DNA from: Kibdelosporangium philippinense
GTDB taxonomy: Bacteria > Actinomycetota > Actinomycetes > Mycobacteriales > Pseudonocardiaceae
Assembly (NCBI RefSeq): GCF_021390435.2
Contig: NZ_JAJVCN010000001.1
Location: forward strand, 868,001-932,000
Direction of reading: 5' to 3'
Length of the DNA stretch: 64,000 nucleotides
Shown: positions 17,784 to 25,315 of the stretch, piece after piece
Numbering within the stretch: the stretch's first letter is position 1
Layout: every line of letters begins with the position of its first letter
Position numbers and translations under genes: made by a program
The notes under the pieces: generated by a model
Told to the model about the DNA's origin: nothing
What the model saw: the letters and a program-made list of their open reading frames with translations, nothing else
Databases searched by the model: none

Positions 17784-18776
17784 ATGCTCGGCAAAATCGC
17801 ACTCGAAGAACACGTCACCACGCCGGCGAACAACGAGCTCTGGGACTCCAGCGGCGAGGCGGCACGCAACGGCAAGGCGTACATGGACGAAGTGGACCGT
17901 AGGCTCCTCGATGTCGACGAACGCGTCGAACTGATGGACCGGCACGGGATCGACGTGACGGTCCTTTCGCTCACCTCACCTGGAATCCAGTCCATCACCG
18001 AACCAGAAACCGCGATCGCGACGGCGCGGCAGACCAATGACTACTTGCGGGAAGAGTACGTCGACCGCCATCCGAGCCGATTGCGCGTTTTCGCCGCCGT
18101 CGCTCTGCAAGATCCCGCGAGCGCGGCCGATGAACTGGAGCGCGCCGTGACCCAGCTCGGCGCCGTCGGTGCCCTCGTCAACGGGTACACCAACATCGGC
18201 GGCCCCGACGAGGCACGCTACCTGGACGCCGAGGAGAACTTCGTGTTCTGGGAACGGGTGGCCGCACTCAACGTGCCGGTATACCTGCACCCACGGGAGC
18301 CGTTGCCGAGCCAGACCAAGATCTACCAGGGGTATTCCTCATTGGTCGGCTCGGCGTGGGGGTTCGGCCACGAAACGAGCACGCACGCCGTCCGGCTCAT
18401 GCTCAGCGGCTTGTTCGACCGGCTTCCCCGGCTGCGGATCATCCTGGGGCACCTGGGGGAGGGACTGCCCTTCCTCCTGCCGCGTCTGCAACATCGGCTG
18501 GAGAAGCAACACGATGGCACCGGGTTGGGGAAGGCCGAACGCCGGGTGAGCGAGTACTTCAGCGAGAACTTCTACGTGACCACCAGCGGTCACTTTCACA
18601 CCAAGCCCTTGCTCGACGCGGTGAGCGAAATCGGTTCTGACCGCGTCATGTTCTCGGTGGACTACCCGTACGAGTCGATGGCGGAGGCGGCCGCCTGGTT
18701 CGACTCCGCGCTCATCGCTGAGAACGACCGCGCGAAGATCGGCCGGCACAATGCCGAACGCCTCTTCGGACTGTGA
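17784..18776 (+). CDS. gamma-resorcylate (2,6-dihydroxybenzoate) decarboxylase-like amidohydrolase
   Basis: 330 aa from ATG 17784. It opens MLGKIALEEH, the signature start of gamma-resorcylate decarboxylases. Metal and active-site residues line up: E8, H10, H169 (YLHPRE), H223 (LGHLGEG) and D293 (SVDYPYE). Length and TTSGHFHTKPLLDAVSEIG also match. The family carries out cofactor-free, metal-dependent decarboxylation of hydroxybenzoates. With an aryl-alcohol dehydrogenase, an ALDH and an aromatic-acid transporter nearby, a role in degrading a hydroxylated aromatic acid is likely. The exact substrate is not proven. Confidence 0.82.
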   Translation: MLGKIALEEHVTTPANNELWDSSGEAARNGKAYMDEVDRRLLDVDERVELMDRHGIDVTVLSLTSPGIQSITEPETAIATARQTNDYLREEYVDRHPSRLRVFAAVALQDPASAADELERAVTQLGAVGALVNGYTNIGGPDEARYLDAEENFVFWERVAALNVPVYLHPREPLPSQTKIYQGYSSLVGSAWGFGHETSTHAVRLMLSGLFDRLPRLRIILGHLGEGLPFLLPRLQHRLEKQHDGTGLGKAERRVSEYFSENFYVTTSGHFHTKPLLDAVSEIGSDRVMFSVDYPYESMAEAAAWFDSALIAENDRAKIGRHNAERLFGL

Positions 18777-18807
18777 AAACACCGCACGAACCCCCGAGGA
18801 GAACGTG

Positions 18808-20274
18808 ATGGCCACGGCAACGATGTCCGTTGCGAGACACTGGATCGACGGCGAGTGGGTCGATTCGGGTGAACACCGGAATTCGGTCAACCCGGCTACC
18901 GGAGAGGTGATCGGCTCGTTCGCGATGGCCGGGGCCCAAGAAGCGCAGACGGCGATCGACGTCGCCCACCGTGCTTTCCGTGAATCCGGCTGGCGGACCG
19001 ATCGGCTGCTGCGAGCGCGAGTGCTCAACCGGATGGCCGACCGGTTCGAGCAGCGCACGGACGAGCTCGTCGAGCTGCTCGGGCGCGAGAACGGGAAGAC
19101 GCACGACCAAGGCAGGCTGGAGGTGGCGTTCGCGCCGGAGACGCTCCGGTTCAACGCCGCGCTGGCGCTGACGGACCTGGGCACCAACAGCCAGGTGACC
19201 GACGGCGAGTTCAGCCTGGTGGTGCGCCAGCCCATGGGGGTGGCCGGGATCATCGCGCCATGGAATTCGCCGGTCGCGCTCGGAATCCGGTCACTGGGTC
19301 CGGCGCTCGCGGCAGGCTGCACCGCCGTGATGAACCTTCCGTACCAGACCGCCCAGATCAACTCCCTGATCGCCGAAATCGTCGGTGGCACCGAAGAACT
19401 TCCGCCGGGCGTGGTGAACACGATCACTGGCGGTCACGTGAGCGGTGACGTCCTGGTGCGCTCCCCGGATGTACCGACGATCAGCTTCACGGGCAGCACC
19501 GCCACCGGCAAGCAGATCAGCGCCACGGCAGCCGCGAACCTCAAGCGGCTCGGGCTGGAGCTGGGCGGCAAGACACCGCTGATCCTGTTCGAGGACGCCG
19601 ACCTCGACCACGCGCTACCGATCGTGGTGAACGCGTTGATCGTCTTCGCCGGCCAGTTCTGCATGACCGGCAGCAGGCTCCTGGTGCACGAGCGCATCGC
19701 CGACCACGTCCGGACCGAGCTCGCCGCGCGGCTGGAAGTAGTGAAGGTCGGGCCTGCGGCCGACCCAGCGAGCGAGATGGGCCCGATCATCGACAAGGCC
19801 AACGTCGAACGCATCGACAAGCTCGTGCGGGACGCCATCGACCAAGGTGCGAAGGTGATCGTCCGCGGCGGACCGATCTCCGAGGGTCCGCTGGCGGCGG
19901 GGGCGTTCTACCGACCGACGCTGCTGGAGGTCGAGGACAGCTCGATGCCGATCGTGCAGGAGGAGGTGTTCGGCCCGGTGTTGACGATGCAGACGTTCGC
20001 GACCGAGGCCGAAGCGATCGCGCTGGCCAACGACTCGCAATACGGGCTCAGCGCGAGCGTCTTCTCGCGTGACGTCGACGTGCCGATGCGTGTCGCTTTC
20101 GCGCTGGAATCGGGCTCCGTATGGGTCAACGACTGGGCAAAGCTGCACGACCAGTTCGAGGAGGGCGGATTCAAGGCCAGCGGCGTCGGGCGCATGCGCG
20201 GGCTGATGGCGATCGAGGACTTTGTCGAAGCGAAGCACATCAGGCTCCAGCCAGGCGTGACACCGGTCGGCTGA
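18808..20274 (+). CDS. NAD(P)-dependent aldehyde dehydrogenase
   Basis: 488 aa from ATG 18808 (CGAGGAGAAC ribosome site); a longer frame to 18751 overlaps the previous gene. ALDH superfamily with the oxyanion Asn region (IIAPWNSPV), cofactor motif FTGSTATGK, Glu in LELGGKTP and catalytic Cys in AGQFCMTGSR. The C-terminal EEVFGPVL and ASVFSRD are also present. The closest resemblance is to benzaldehyde/vanillin-type dehydrogenases, which oxidise aromatic aldehydes to acids. Last gene of the operon starting at 15933 or 16651. Confidence 0.85.
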   Translation: MATATMSVARHWIDGEWVDSGEHRNSVNPATGEVIGSFAMAGAQEAQTAIDVAHRAFRESGWRTDRLLRARVLNRMADRFEQRTDELVELLGRENGKTHDQGRLEVAFAPETLRFNAALALTDLGTNSQVTDGEFSLVVRQPMGVAGIIAPWNSPVALGIRSLGPALAAGCTAVMNLPYQTAQINSLIAEIVGGTEELPPGVVNTITGGHVSGDVLVRSPDVPTISFTGSTATGKQISATAAANLKRLGLELGGKTPLILFEDADLDHALPIVVNALIVFAGQFCMTGSRLLVHERIADHVRTELAARLEVVKVGPAADPASEMGPIIDKANVERIDKLVRDAIDQGAKVIVRGGPISEGPLAAGAFYRPTLLEVEDSSMPIVQEEVFGPVLTMQTFATEAEAIALANDSQYGLSASVFSRDVDVPMRVAFALESGSVWVNDWAKLHDQFEEGGFKASGVGRMRGLMAIEDFVEAKHIRLQPGVTPVG

Positions 20275-20344
20275 GTAGGGTGAACGAAGATGCACGCGAA
20301 GGTGAAGCCGCTGTTGGCAGATCTTTGCCCGGCATCGTGCACCA

Positions 20345-20500
20345 ATGCGACTCAGTCTCTTGATTGTCAGTGCTTCGCTGGGCTTTCTCGCCGCGTGTTC
20401 GGGCAGTCCCGAAACGCAGGCCAGCACACAAAGTCGCGTCGATCGATACTGGTGGGGCCACTTCAATGGCGACGCCGAGCCGCAAGCCCTCGGTCAATGA
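20345..20500 (+). CDS. possible small lipoprotein (51 aa)
   Basis: ATG 20345 encodes MRLSLLIVSASLGFLAACSG, a lipoprotein signal with lipobox LAAC, followed by a short polar tail (RVDRYWWGHFNGDAEPQ) and stop TGA 20498-20500. It is too short for usual ORF calling. No clear ribosome site is seen and the tail may be the cut remnant of a longer lipoprotein. It lies after the ALDH operon in otherwise non-coding DNA. Confidence 0.4.
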   Translation: MRLSLLIVSASLGFLAACSGSPETQASTQSRVDRYWWGHFNGDAEPQALGQ

Positions 20501-20633
20501 ACGTGTTCGGGAGCGGATCGTGGACTGAGTGCCAGAGACAAGACAACGTCGGCCACTCCTGCGACCACGGGAGCCTGGGGCAGGCGCGGATGCGCGTTGG
20601 CGCTATCTGGCCAGGTATGGCCCTTTGTGCGCG

Positions 20634-20660
20634 GGTTGCCACGGTCATACCGTGGCAACC
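20634..20660. repeat. perfect 12-bp inverted repeat
   Basis: GGTTGCCACGGT, CAT, ACCGTGGCAACC. The stem is perfect with a 3-nt loop and no T-run follows, so it looks more like an operator or processing hairpin than a rho-independent terminator. It lies 113 bp before the truncated selenium-binding-protein gene. Confidence 0.7.
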
Positions 20661-20773
20661 TCAGGGGCCTTGTCCTTCGTCGTGGCCCGGGTGATGCGGG
20701 ACCGTGGAAGCGGGTGGTCATGTAGGCCCGATCTGTCCATTGTGGACATAATTCGAGAGGGGGTCGTCTCGTC

Positions 20774-21001
20774 ATGGCGGACATCGCCGATCCCACGTTC
20801 TACCGGACCCCGTCCGACGCGATGACGGCCGCGCCGGAGTCACTCGCGTATGTGGTTGCGTTCGATCCGGCCGGCCGGGCCAGAGACGCACTCACCGTTG
20901 TGGACTGCGACGAAACGTCCTCGACGTTCGGCCAGGTGCGACAGCCCTCTGGATCAATGCCCACCTCGCCAGCCTGCAAGGTGACCACCCCGCGGCCATA
21001 G
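20774..21001 (+). pseudogene. N-terminal fragment of a selenium-binding protein (SBP56 family)
   Basis: ATG 20774 has GAGAGGGGG upstream and a promoter-like TTGTGGACATAATT further up. The first 57 codons read [40 protein letters not shown] and so on, matching the start of the SBP56/methanethiol oxidase family (normally about 460 aa). After TFGQV the frame enters unrelated DNA and stops at 21001. The rest of the gene is gone; the joint falls near 20937-20944, where a LuxR-regulator fragment begins in another frame. Confidence 0.72.
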
Positions 21002-21924
21002 CCATGGTGCATGAGTGTCGTGGCTGGGCCCAGCTGCGGGGCGACACACGCGTGCTGGCCTACGCCATGTTCATGCAGGGAATCGTTGCATGGCTGGGTG
21101 GCGACCTACCGTACGCGCAGGCTTTGCTGGAGGACGCCTTGGCGCGCTTCGACGCCCTCGGCGAACTGAACAGCACCGTGGTCCTGGCCCAAGCCATGCT
21201 GGCCGCCACAGCCATTTCCCAACGAAACCTCGACCGCGCAGTCGCCCTCTCCAGACAGGCTTGCGCGATCGGCGAGCGGTACGGCGAGCAATCGACACGG
21301 GCCCATGCCCTCTCGCTTCTCGCCCTGGCGCAGTGGCATCGAGGCGACGTGGTGCAGGCAAGCACGCATGCCAAGGACAGCCTCCGGATCATGCGTACCT
21401 TCAACGACACCTTCGGCACGGTGTTGCTCGTCGAGCGGCTGGCGTGGATCGCGGGGACGGCCGGTGAGGCTGAGCGGGCCGCCGTCCTGCTCGGCGTGGC
21501 GCGGCGACTTTGGCCCCTGCTCGGCGGCCAGCCCCTGCTTGGCTCCGACCAGTGGCTCGACCCCCACGAGAGGTGCGAGCGGCAGGTCCGAAGCGTCCTC
21601 GGCGGCGCCGCGTTCCAAGCCGCCTTCGACCGTGGCGCGGCACTCGACCACGCTCAGGCCATCGCCTACGCCCTGGGCGAAAGCCCGCCGAACGGCCCTG
21701 CGACTCACGTCGGCGAACCGTTGGTGCCGCTGACCCGCAGGGAGCTACAGGTCGCCGAACTGGTCGCCGAGGGGCTGTCCAATCGGGAGATCGGGGCCCG
21801 GCTGGTGATCGCCCAACGTACCGCCGAAGGCCATGTCGACCACATCCTGGGAAAGCTCGGGTTGACCAACCGCACCCAAATCGCCCGATGGGTCGCCGAA
21901 CAACGAGAAGGTCGAAACCCGTGA
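20944..21924 (+). pseudogene. C-terminal fragment of an ATPase-type LuxR regulator
   Basis: From about 20944 the frame reads [20 protein letters not shown] and runs to 21924. It has TPR-like helices and a complete LuxR helix-turn-helix ([40 protein letters not shown]). The family's ATPase half is missing. An internal ATG at 21004 lies 2 bp after the stop of the fused SBP56 fragment, so a 306-aa protein (21004-21924) could be made by translational coupling. A DNA-binding domain without its ATPase might still act, but the structure points to a deletion joint rather than a normal gene. Confidence 0.72.
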
Positions 21925-21964
21925 TGGCGCTCAGGGATCGCTGCGCGGCAACAGAGGAAGCACC

Positions 21965-23293
21965 ATGAGTGCTGACGAACGTCCCGATCTCGACTCGATC
22001 ATCAACCGTGCCAGGACATCCCGCTTTCAGACCCTCGTGATCGCCCTCTGCGTCGCGGTAGTGGTGTTGGACGGGTTCGACACCCTGGCGATCTCCTTCG
22101 CCGCGCCCGGCATCGCCGCCGCCTGGCACATCTCGCCTTCCAGCTTCGGCTTCGTCTTCGGCATCGGCCTGTTCGGCGGGCTGGTCGGCGCGATCTGTAC
22201 CGGCGTGGTCGCCGACCGGATCGGTCGCAAACCGACTCTGGTGATCACCACACTTCTTTTCGGCGTGGTCTCTTTCGCCACCCCCTTAGCCGATTCGATG
22301 ACCTCATTGAGCCTCATCCGGTTCGTCACCGGCCTCGGCGTCGGCGGCGCGTTGCCGGGGGCCATCGCGATCGCGACCGAATACGCCCCGAAGCGGGCGC
22401 GGGCAGGCGTCGCGGCGGTGACCTTCTGCGGCCTTCCGCTGGGCGCCGCGCTCGGCAGCGTACTGGCCGCGTACCTGATTCCCCGATATGGCTGGGAAAG
22501 CATCTTCATCGTCGGCGGAGTCCTTCCGCTGCTGCTCGTCCCCTTCATCGTCGTTCTCGTGCCGGAGTCCATCGGTTTCCTCTCCCTGCGAGGCGACGTT
22601 GGCGCGATCGCGAAGCTCCTCGCTCGGATGGGCGTCGACGAGGAGGAGCGGGCCAACGTGGAGATCAGACCGGAGATTGGCCCCCGGTGCCCTTCGGTGT
22701 GGAGTCTGTTCACCGAGGGACGGGCACTGGGGACCGCGCTGTTGTCGGCTGCCGTATTCCTGACGCTGCTGATGGCCTCCTTGCTCGTCAATTGGATTCC
22801 CACGCTGGCCATACGGGCGGGCATCGGAACGTCGGCGGCGATCCTCGCAGCGGCGTCGCTCAACATCGGCGGCATCCTCGGCAGCCTCGTCATCAGCAAG
22901 CTGTCCGGCCGGTGGGCCCCCGGAGTGGTGGTCAGCCTCTCCTATGCCCTGGGTGCCGTCACCATTGCCTGCGTCGGGCAGGTCGGCACGTCGGGCTCGT
23001 GGCTGCTGGGCTCTGCCTTCGTGGCGGGCTTCCTCGCCATCGGCGCCCAGATGTGCACGATCTCGCTGGTCGCCACCTACTACGACACCCGGCTGCGAGC
23101 CACCGGCGTCGGCTGGGCAATAGGCTGCGGCCGCGTCGGCGGGATCCTCGGCCCGGTCATCGGCGGCTGGCTGATCGGCGCCTCGGTCAGCATGGGCGCG
23201 ATCTTCGTCATCGCCGGACTCGTCTGCGTGGCGTGCGCCGTCACAGTCTTCGCGATCGGCCGCCTCGTGCCGTACGCACCGGCGGACCGGTGA
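21965..23293 (+). CDS. MFS transporter, aromatic acid:H+ symporter type (AAHS)
   Basis: 442 aa from ATG 21965 after GAGGAAGCACC. Twelve predicted membrane segments. The first helix carries the DGFDT motif ([12 protein letters not shown]) typical of PcaK/BenK-type aromatic acid permeases, and the loop 2-3 signature is [12 protein letters not shown]. It should import a benzoate-like acid with protons. Its place after the hydroxybenzoate-type enzymes at 16-20 kb fits that role. A hairpin terminator follows directly after its stop codon. Confidence 0.85.
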   Translation: MSADERPDLDSIINRARTSRFQTLVIALCVAVVVLDGFDTLAISFAAPGIAAAWHISPSSFGFVFGIGLFGGLVGAICTGVVADRIGRKPTLVITTLLFGVVSFATPLADSMTSLSLIRFVTGLGVGGALPGAIAIATEYAPKRARAGVAAVTFCGLPLGAALGSVLAAYLIPRYGWESIFIVGGVLPLLLVPFIVVLVPESIGFLSLRGDVGAIAKLLARMGVDEEERANVEIRPEIGPRCPSVWSLFTEGRALGTALLSAAVFLTLLMASLLVNWIPTLAIRAGIGTSAAILAAASLNIGGILGSLVISKLSGRWAPGVVVSLSYALGAVTIACVGQVGTSGSWLLGSAFVAGFLAIGAQMCTISLVATYYDTRLRATGVGWAIGCGRVGGILGPVIGGWLIGASVSMGAIFVIAGLVCVACAVTVFAIGRLVPYAPADR

Positions 23294-23313
23294 ATCCGCA
23301 GAACGGATTCTTT
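23292..23313 (+). terminator. short rho-independent-like terminator
   Basis: GAATCCG, CAGAA, CGGATTC, TTT. A 7-bp perfect stem overlaps the transporter stop codon and a short T-run follows. The stem is weak by GC-rich standards. Confidence 0.55.
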
Positions 23314-23399
23314 GGCGTCGCACCGGGAACCGGGTGGAAGACCAACCCGAACGCGATGCGCACCGTCTACAAAGGAGACTCGATCTTCACCACTGGTCG

Positions 23400-23534
23400 A
23401 TCCGTAGATCGGGTTGGTCTGACGGGTTTGCGGCGTGGCGCGGGGTCGATTCCGGCGGCATGCAGGATCTTCCAGACGGTGGATGCGGCGACGGTATGGC
23501 CGAGCCGGACGAGCTCGCCGTGGATCCTGCGGTG
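23400..23534 (-). pseudogene. transposase shard (integrase-core family), middle part
   Basis: The minus frame reads [20 protein letters not shown] then [17 protein letters not shown]. This matches the segment before the rve domain of a common actinomycete IS3/IS481-like transposase. No start, no catalytic residues and no ends are left. A shard carrying other parts of the same family lies at 33715-33921. Confidence 0.6.
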
Positions 23535-23647
23535 TCAGGACAATAGGGTCGCCGGTGTGACGGGAAAGATCAACGTCCACCGACGGCGAGGGATGAGCCT
23601 GGACAGGGCGCTGAGCCAGATAGACATGCGTGACGACGGTCGTCTGA

Positions 23648-24313
23648 TCACAGGCCGGTGATCATGAGGTCGTCGATGTCGTAGCGCAGGTTGTTGCGGA
23701 CTGCGACCACGCCAGGGATGTGGTGTGCGGCAACGCCGGCGCGTTGGACGGCGCTGTGCAGGGTGAGTGTGCCGTCGAGGGTGACGACGCCGTCGGTGAC
23801 GTGCACGGTGACCTGGTTGGGCCGGCGTGTTTTGGTGGTGATCACGCGTTCGATGTCAGCCTCGATGGCGCTGTCGCCGCGGACGAACAGGTGCAGCGCG
23901 TCGCGGCGGGCCAGCATGCCGATCAGGTGACCGCTGCAGGCCACGACGCAGATCTGGCGTATCCGCATGCGGGCCATCAGGTGTATCGCGGTGCTGACCG
24001 GGGTGCCCGGGGTTGTGGTGATCGGTGGCGTCGTCATCAGGTCGGCCGCGTGCAGGGCGAGGGATTTGTACCACCGGGAGCGGCAACGGGGGCCGGCGAA
24101 CATGGGAGTGGGGTCGGCGCCGCCGTGGAATTCCAGTTTGGTGAGGACGTCGGCTTCGCTCACCACACCGAGTGGCCTGCCGTCGATGTCGATGACGGGT
24201 AGTACGTCGATGCCATGCGCGAGCATGGCGCCAGCCAGTTCTTTGAACGGAGTGTCAGGTACCGCAGTGATCACCTGGCGGGTCATCACCTCGGCCACGG
24301 CTGGTTCGCCCAT
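23648..24313 (-). CDS. CBS-pair and BON domain protein
   Basis: 221 aa from ATG 24313. Two CBS motifs ([20 protein letters not shown], residues 7-60; and [20 protein letters not shown], about 92-150) are followed by a BON domain ([20 protein letters not shown], 168-221). CBS pairs bind adenine nucleotides and BON domains bind phospholipid or other proteins, so it is a likely energy-state sensor. It is divergent from the ArsR gene, and the TTGCTAA operator lies in the shared 100-bp region. A second protein of the same design is at 61785. Such proteins are common near DosR-type regulons. Confidence 0.85.
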   Translation of the reverse strand: MGEPAVAEVMTRQVITAVPDTPFKELAGAMLAHGIDVLPVIDIDGRPLGVVSEADVLTKLEFHGGADPTPMFAGPRCRSRWYKSLALHAADLMTTPPITTTPGTPVSTAIHLMARMRIRQICVVACSGHLIGMLARRDALHLFVRGDSAIEADIERVITTKTRRPNQVTVHVTDGVVTLDGTLTLHSAVQRAGVAAHHIPGVVAVRNNLRYDIDDLMITGL

Positions 24314-24345
24314 GGTCTGCCTCGTTGCGCCGTACCCTTACGGAC

Positions 24346-24361
24346 TTGCTAAGATTAGCAA
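24346..24361. promoter_or_regulatory. ArsR-type operator, copy 1
   Basis: TTGCTAAGATTAGCAA is a perfect 7-bp-arm dyad. The same site with one change is at 33192-33207 before the intact arsR, and the following 25 bp (TGAACCATGCGGC region) are also conserved. It sits between the divergent CBS/BON gene and the decayed arsR/hyc operon. Confidence 0.75.
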
Positions 24362-24459
24362 CTGTTGAACCATGCGGCTAGGGATGTCGTCTTTGCTCCA
24401 AAGGAGGATCGCCGGATGAGCACGACAGGTCGGCATGGCGCGGATGAGGAGGGGTGCCG

Positions 24460-24829
24460 GTGAGCAGGCCCTTTACCAGTTGAAGACGGAGTTTCTTCAA
24501 GACGCTGGGGCACCCGGCGCGGATTCGGGTGCCGGAGTTGATGAGCACGCGGTCGCGGAGATGCTGCCCGAGGTGGGCATCGAGTCGGCCAACCTGTCAC
24601 AGCAGTTGGCGGTGTTGCGCCGGGCCGGGCTGGTGACCACCCGCAAGGAGGGCTCGAACGTCTACTACTCGTTGGCCAGTCCGTTGTTCGCGGAGTTGCT
24701 GGCTGTTGCCCGGCGGATTCTGACCGGGGTGTTGTCCGAGCAGGTGGAGTTGCTGGAAGACCTCAAGACGCCGGCGGTGGTGCCCGGGGCGCTGGCGCAC
24801 CTTTGTGATCCGATGTGCAGGAGTGTCGA
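24460..24829 (+). pseudogene. ArsR-family regulator, frameshifted copy (Rv0081-like)
   Basis: The start GTG 24460 reads VSRP, as in the intact copy at 33320. Aligned to that copy, this gene has a 1-bp loss at CCCTTTACC, a 1-bp gain at GAGTTTCTTC and a net 10-bp loss at GAGTTGATGAGCACG. The N-terminal helices (FFKTLGHPARIRVLEL in the intact copy) are out of frame. The recognition helix and wing are intact (ESANLSQQLAVLRRAGLVTT). An alternative start at 24435 gives a frame through the C-terminal two thirds, but it has no stop until 25079, deep inside the next gene. Probably inactive or altered. Confidence 0.75.
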
Positions 24830-25315
24830 GTGCTGGGTTTGTGGCGCAAGATCCGCCGGACCGGGCGGGTCGCGCAGTCCGCGCCGCCGCGGCCGGAGGG
24901 CGATCGCCCGGTGGCCGCGATGGGGCTGGGCGGTTCGGTGCAGATCCGTCATGTGGATGCCGGGTCGTGCAACGGCTGCGAGGTGGAGATCGGCTCGGCG
25001 TTCGGGCCGGTCTACGACGCCGAACGCTACGGCGCCCGGTTGGTCGCCTCACCACGGCATGCCGACGCGTTGGTGGTGACCGGACCGGTCACCCGCAACA
25101 TGGCCGAGCCGTTACGGCGGACCTTTGACGCGGTGCCTGGTCCGAAACTGGTTGTCGCGGTGGGAGATTGCGCCCGTAACTGTGGCGTGTTCGCGGGCGC
25201 CTACGGCGTGACCGGTGCGGCGTCGGATGTGGTACCCGTCGACGTGGAGATCGCCGGGTGCCCGCCACGGCCGGAGGCGATCGTCGAGGGATTGCGAAAG
25301 CTGACTGGGCGATGA
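24830..25315 (+). CDS. hycG: HycG/NuoB-like [4Fe-4S] subunit of a hydrogenase-4-like complex
   Basis: 161 aa from GTG 24830, chosen for GCAGGAG 8 bp upstream. Small-subunit family with cysteines C47 and C50 (GSCNGCEVEI), C114 and C118 (GDCARNCG) and C144 (AGCPPRP), the set that holds the proximal iron-sulfur cluster in NuoB and HycG. It matches M. tuberculosis Rv0082 by context: ArsR gene upstream and five further hyc-like genes downstream, all overlapping. It would pass electrons between the large subunit (30394) and the membrane arm. The stop overlaps the next ATG. Confidence 0.85.
   Translation: MLGLWRKIRRTGRVAQSAPPRPEGDRPVAAMGLGGSVQIRHVDAGSCNGCEVEIGSAFGPVYDAERYGARLVASPRHADALVVTGPVTRNMAEPLRRTFDAVPGPKLVVAVGDCARNCGVFAGAYGVTGAASDVVPVDVEIAGCPPRPEAIVEGLRKLTGR

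Noticed and set aside
22304..23323. 339-aa minus-strand frame opposite the AAHS transporter
   Set aside because: Arg/Asp/Ala-rich shadow of a membrane-protein gene.
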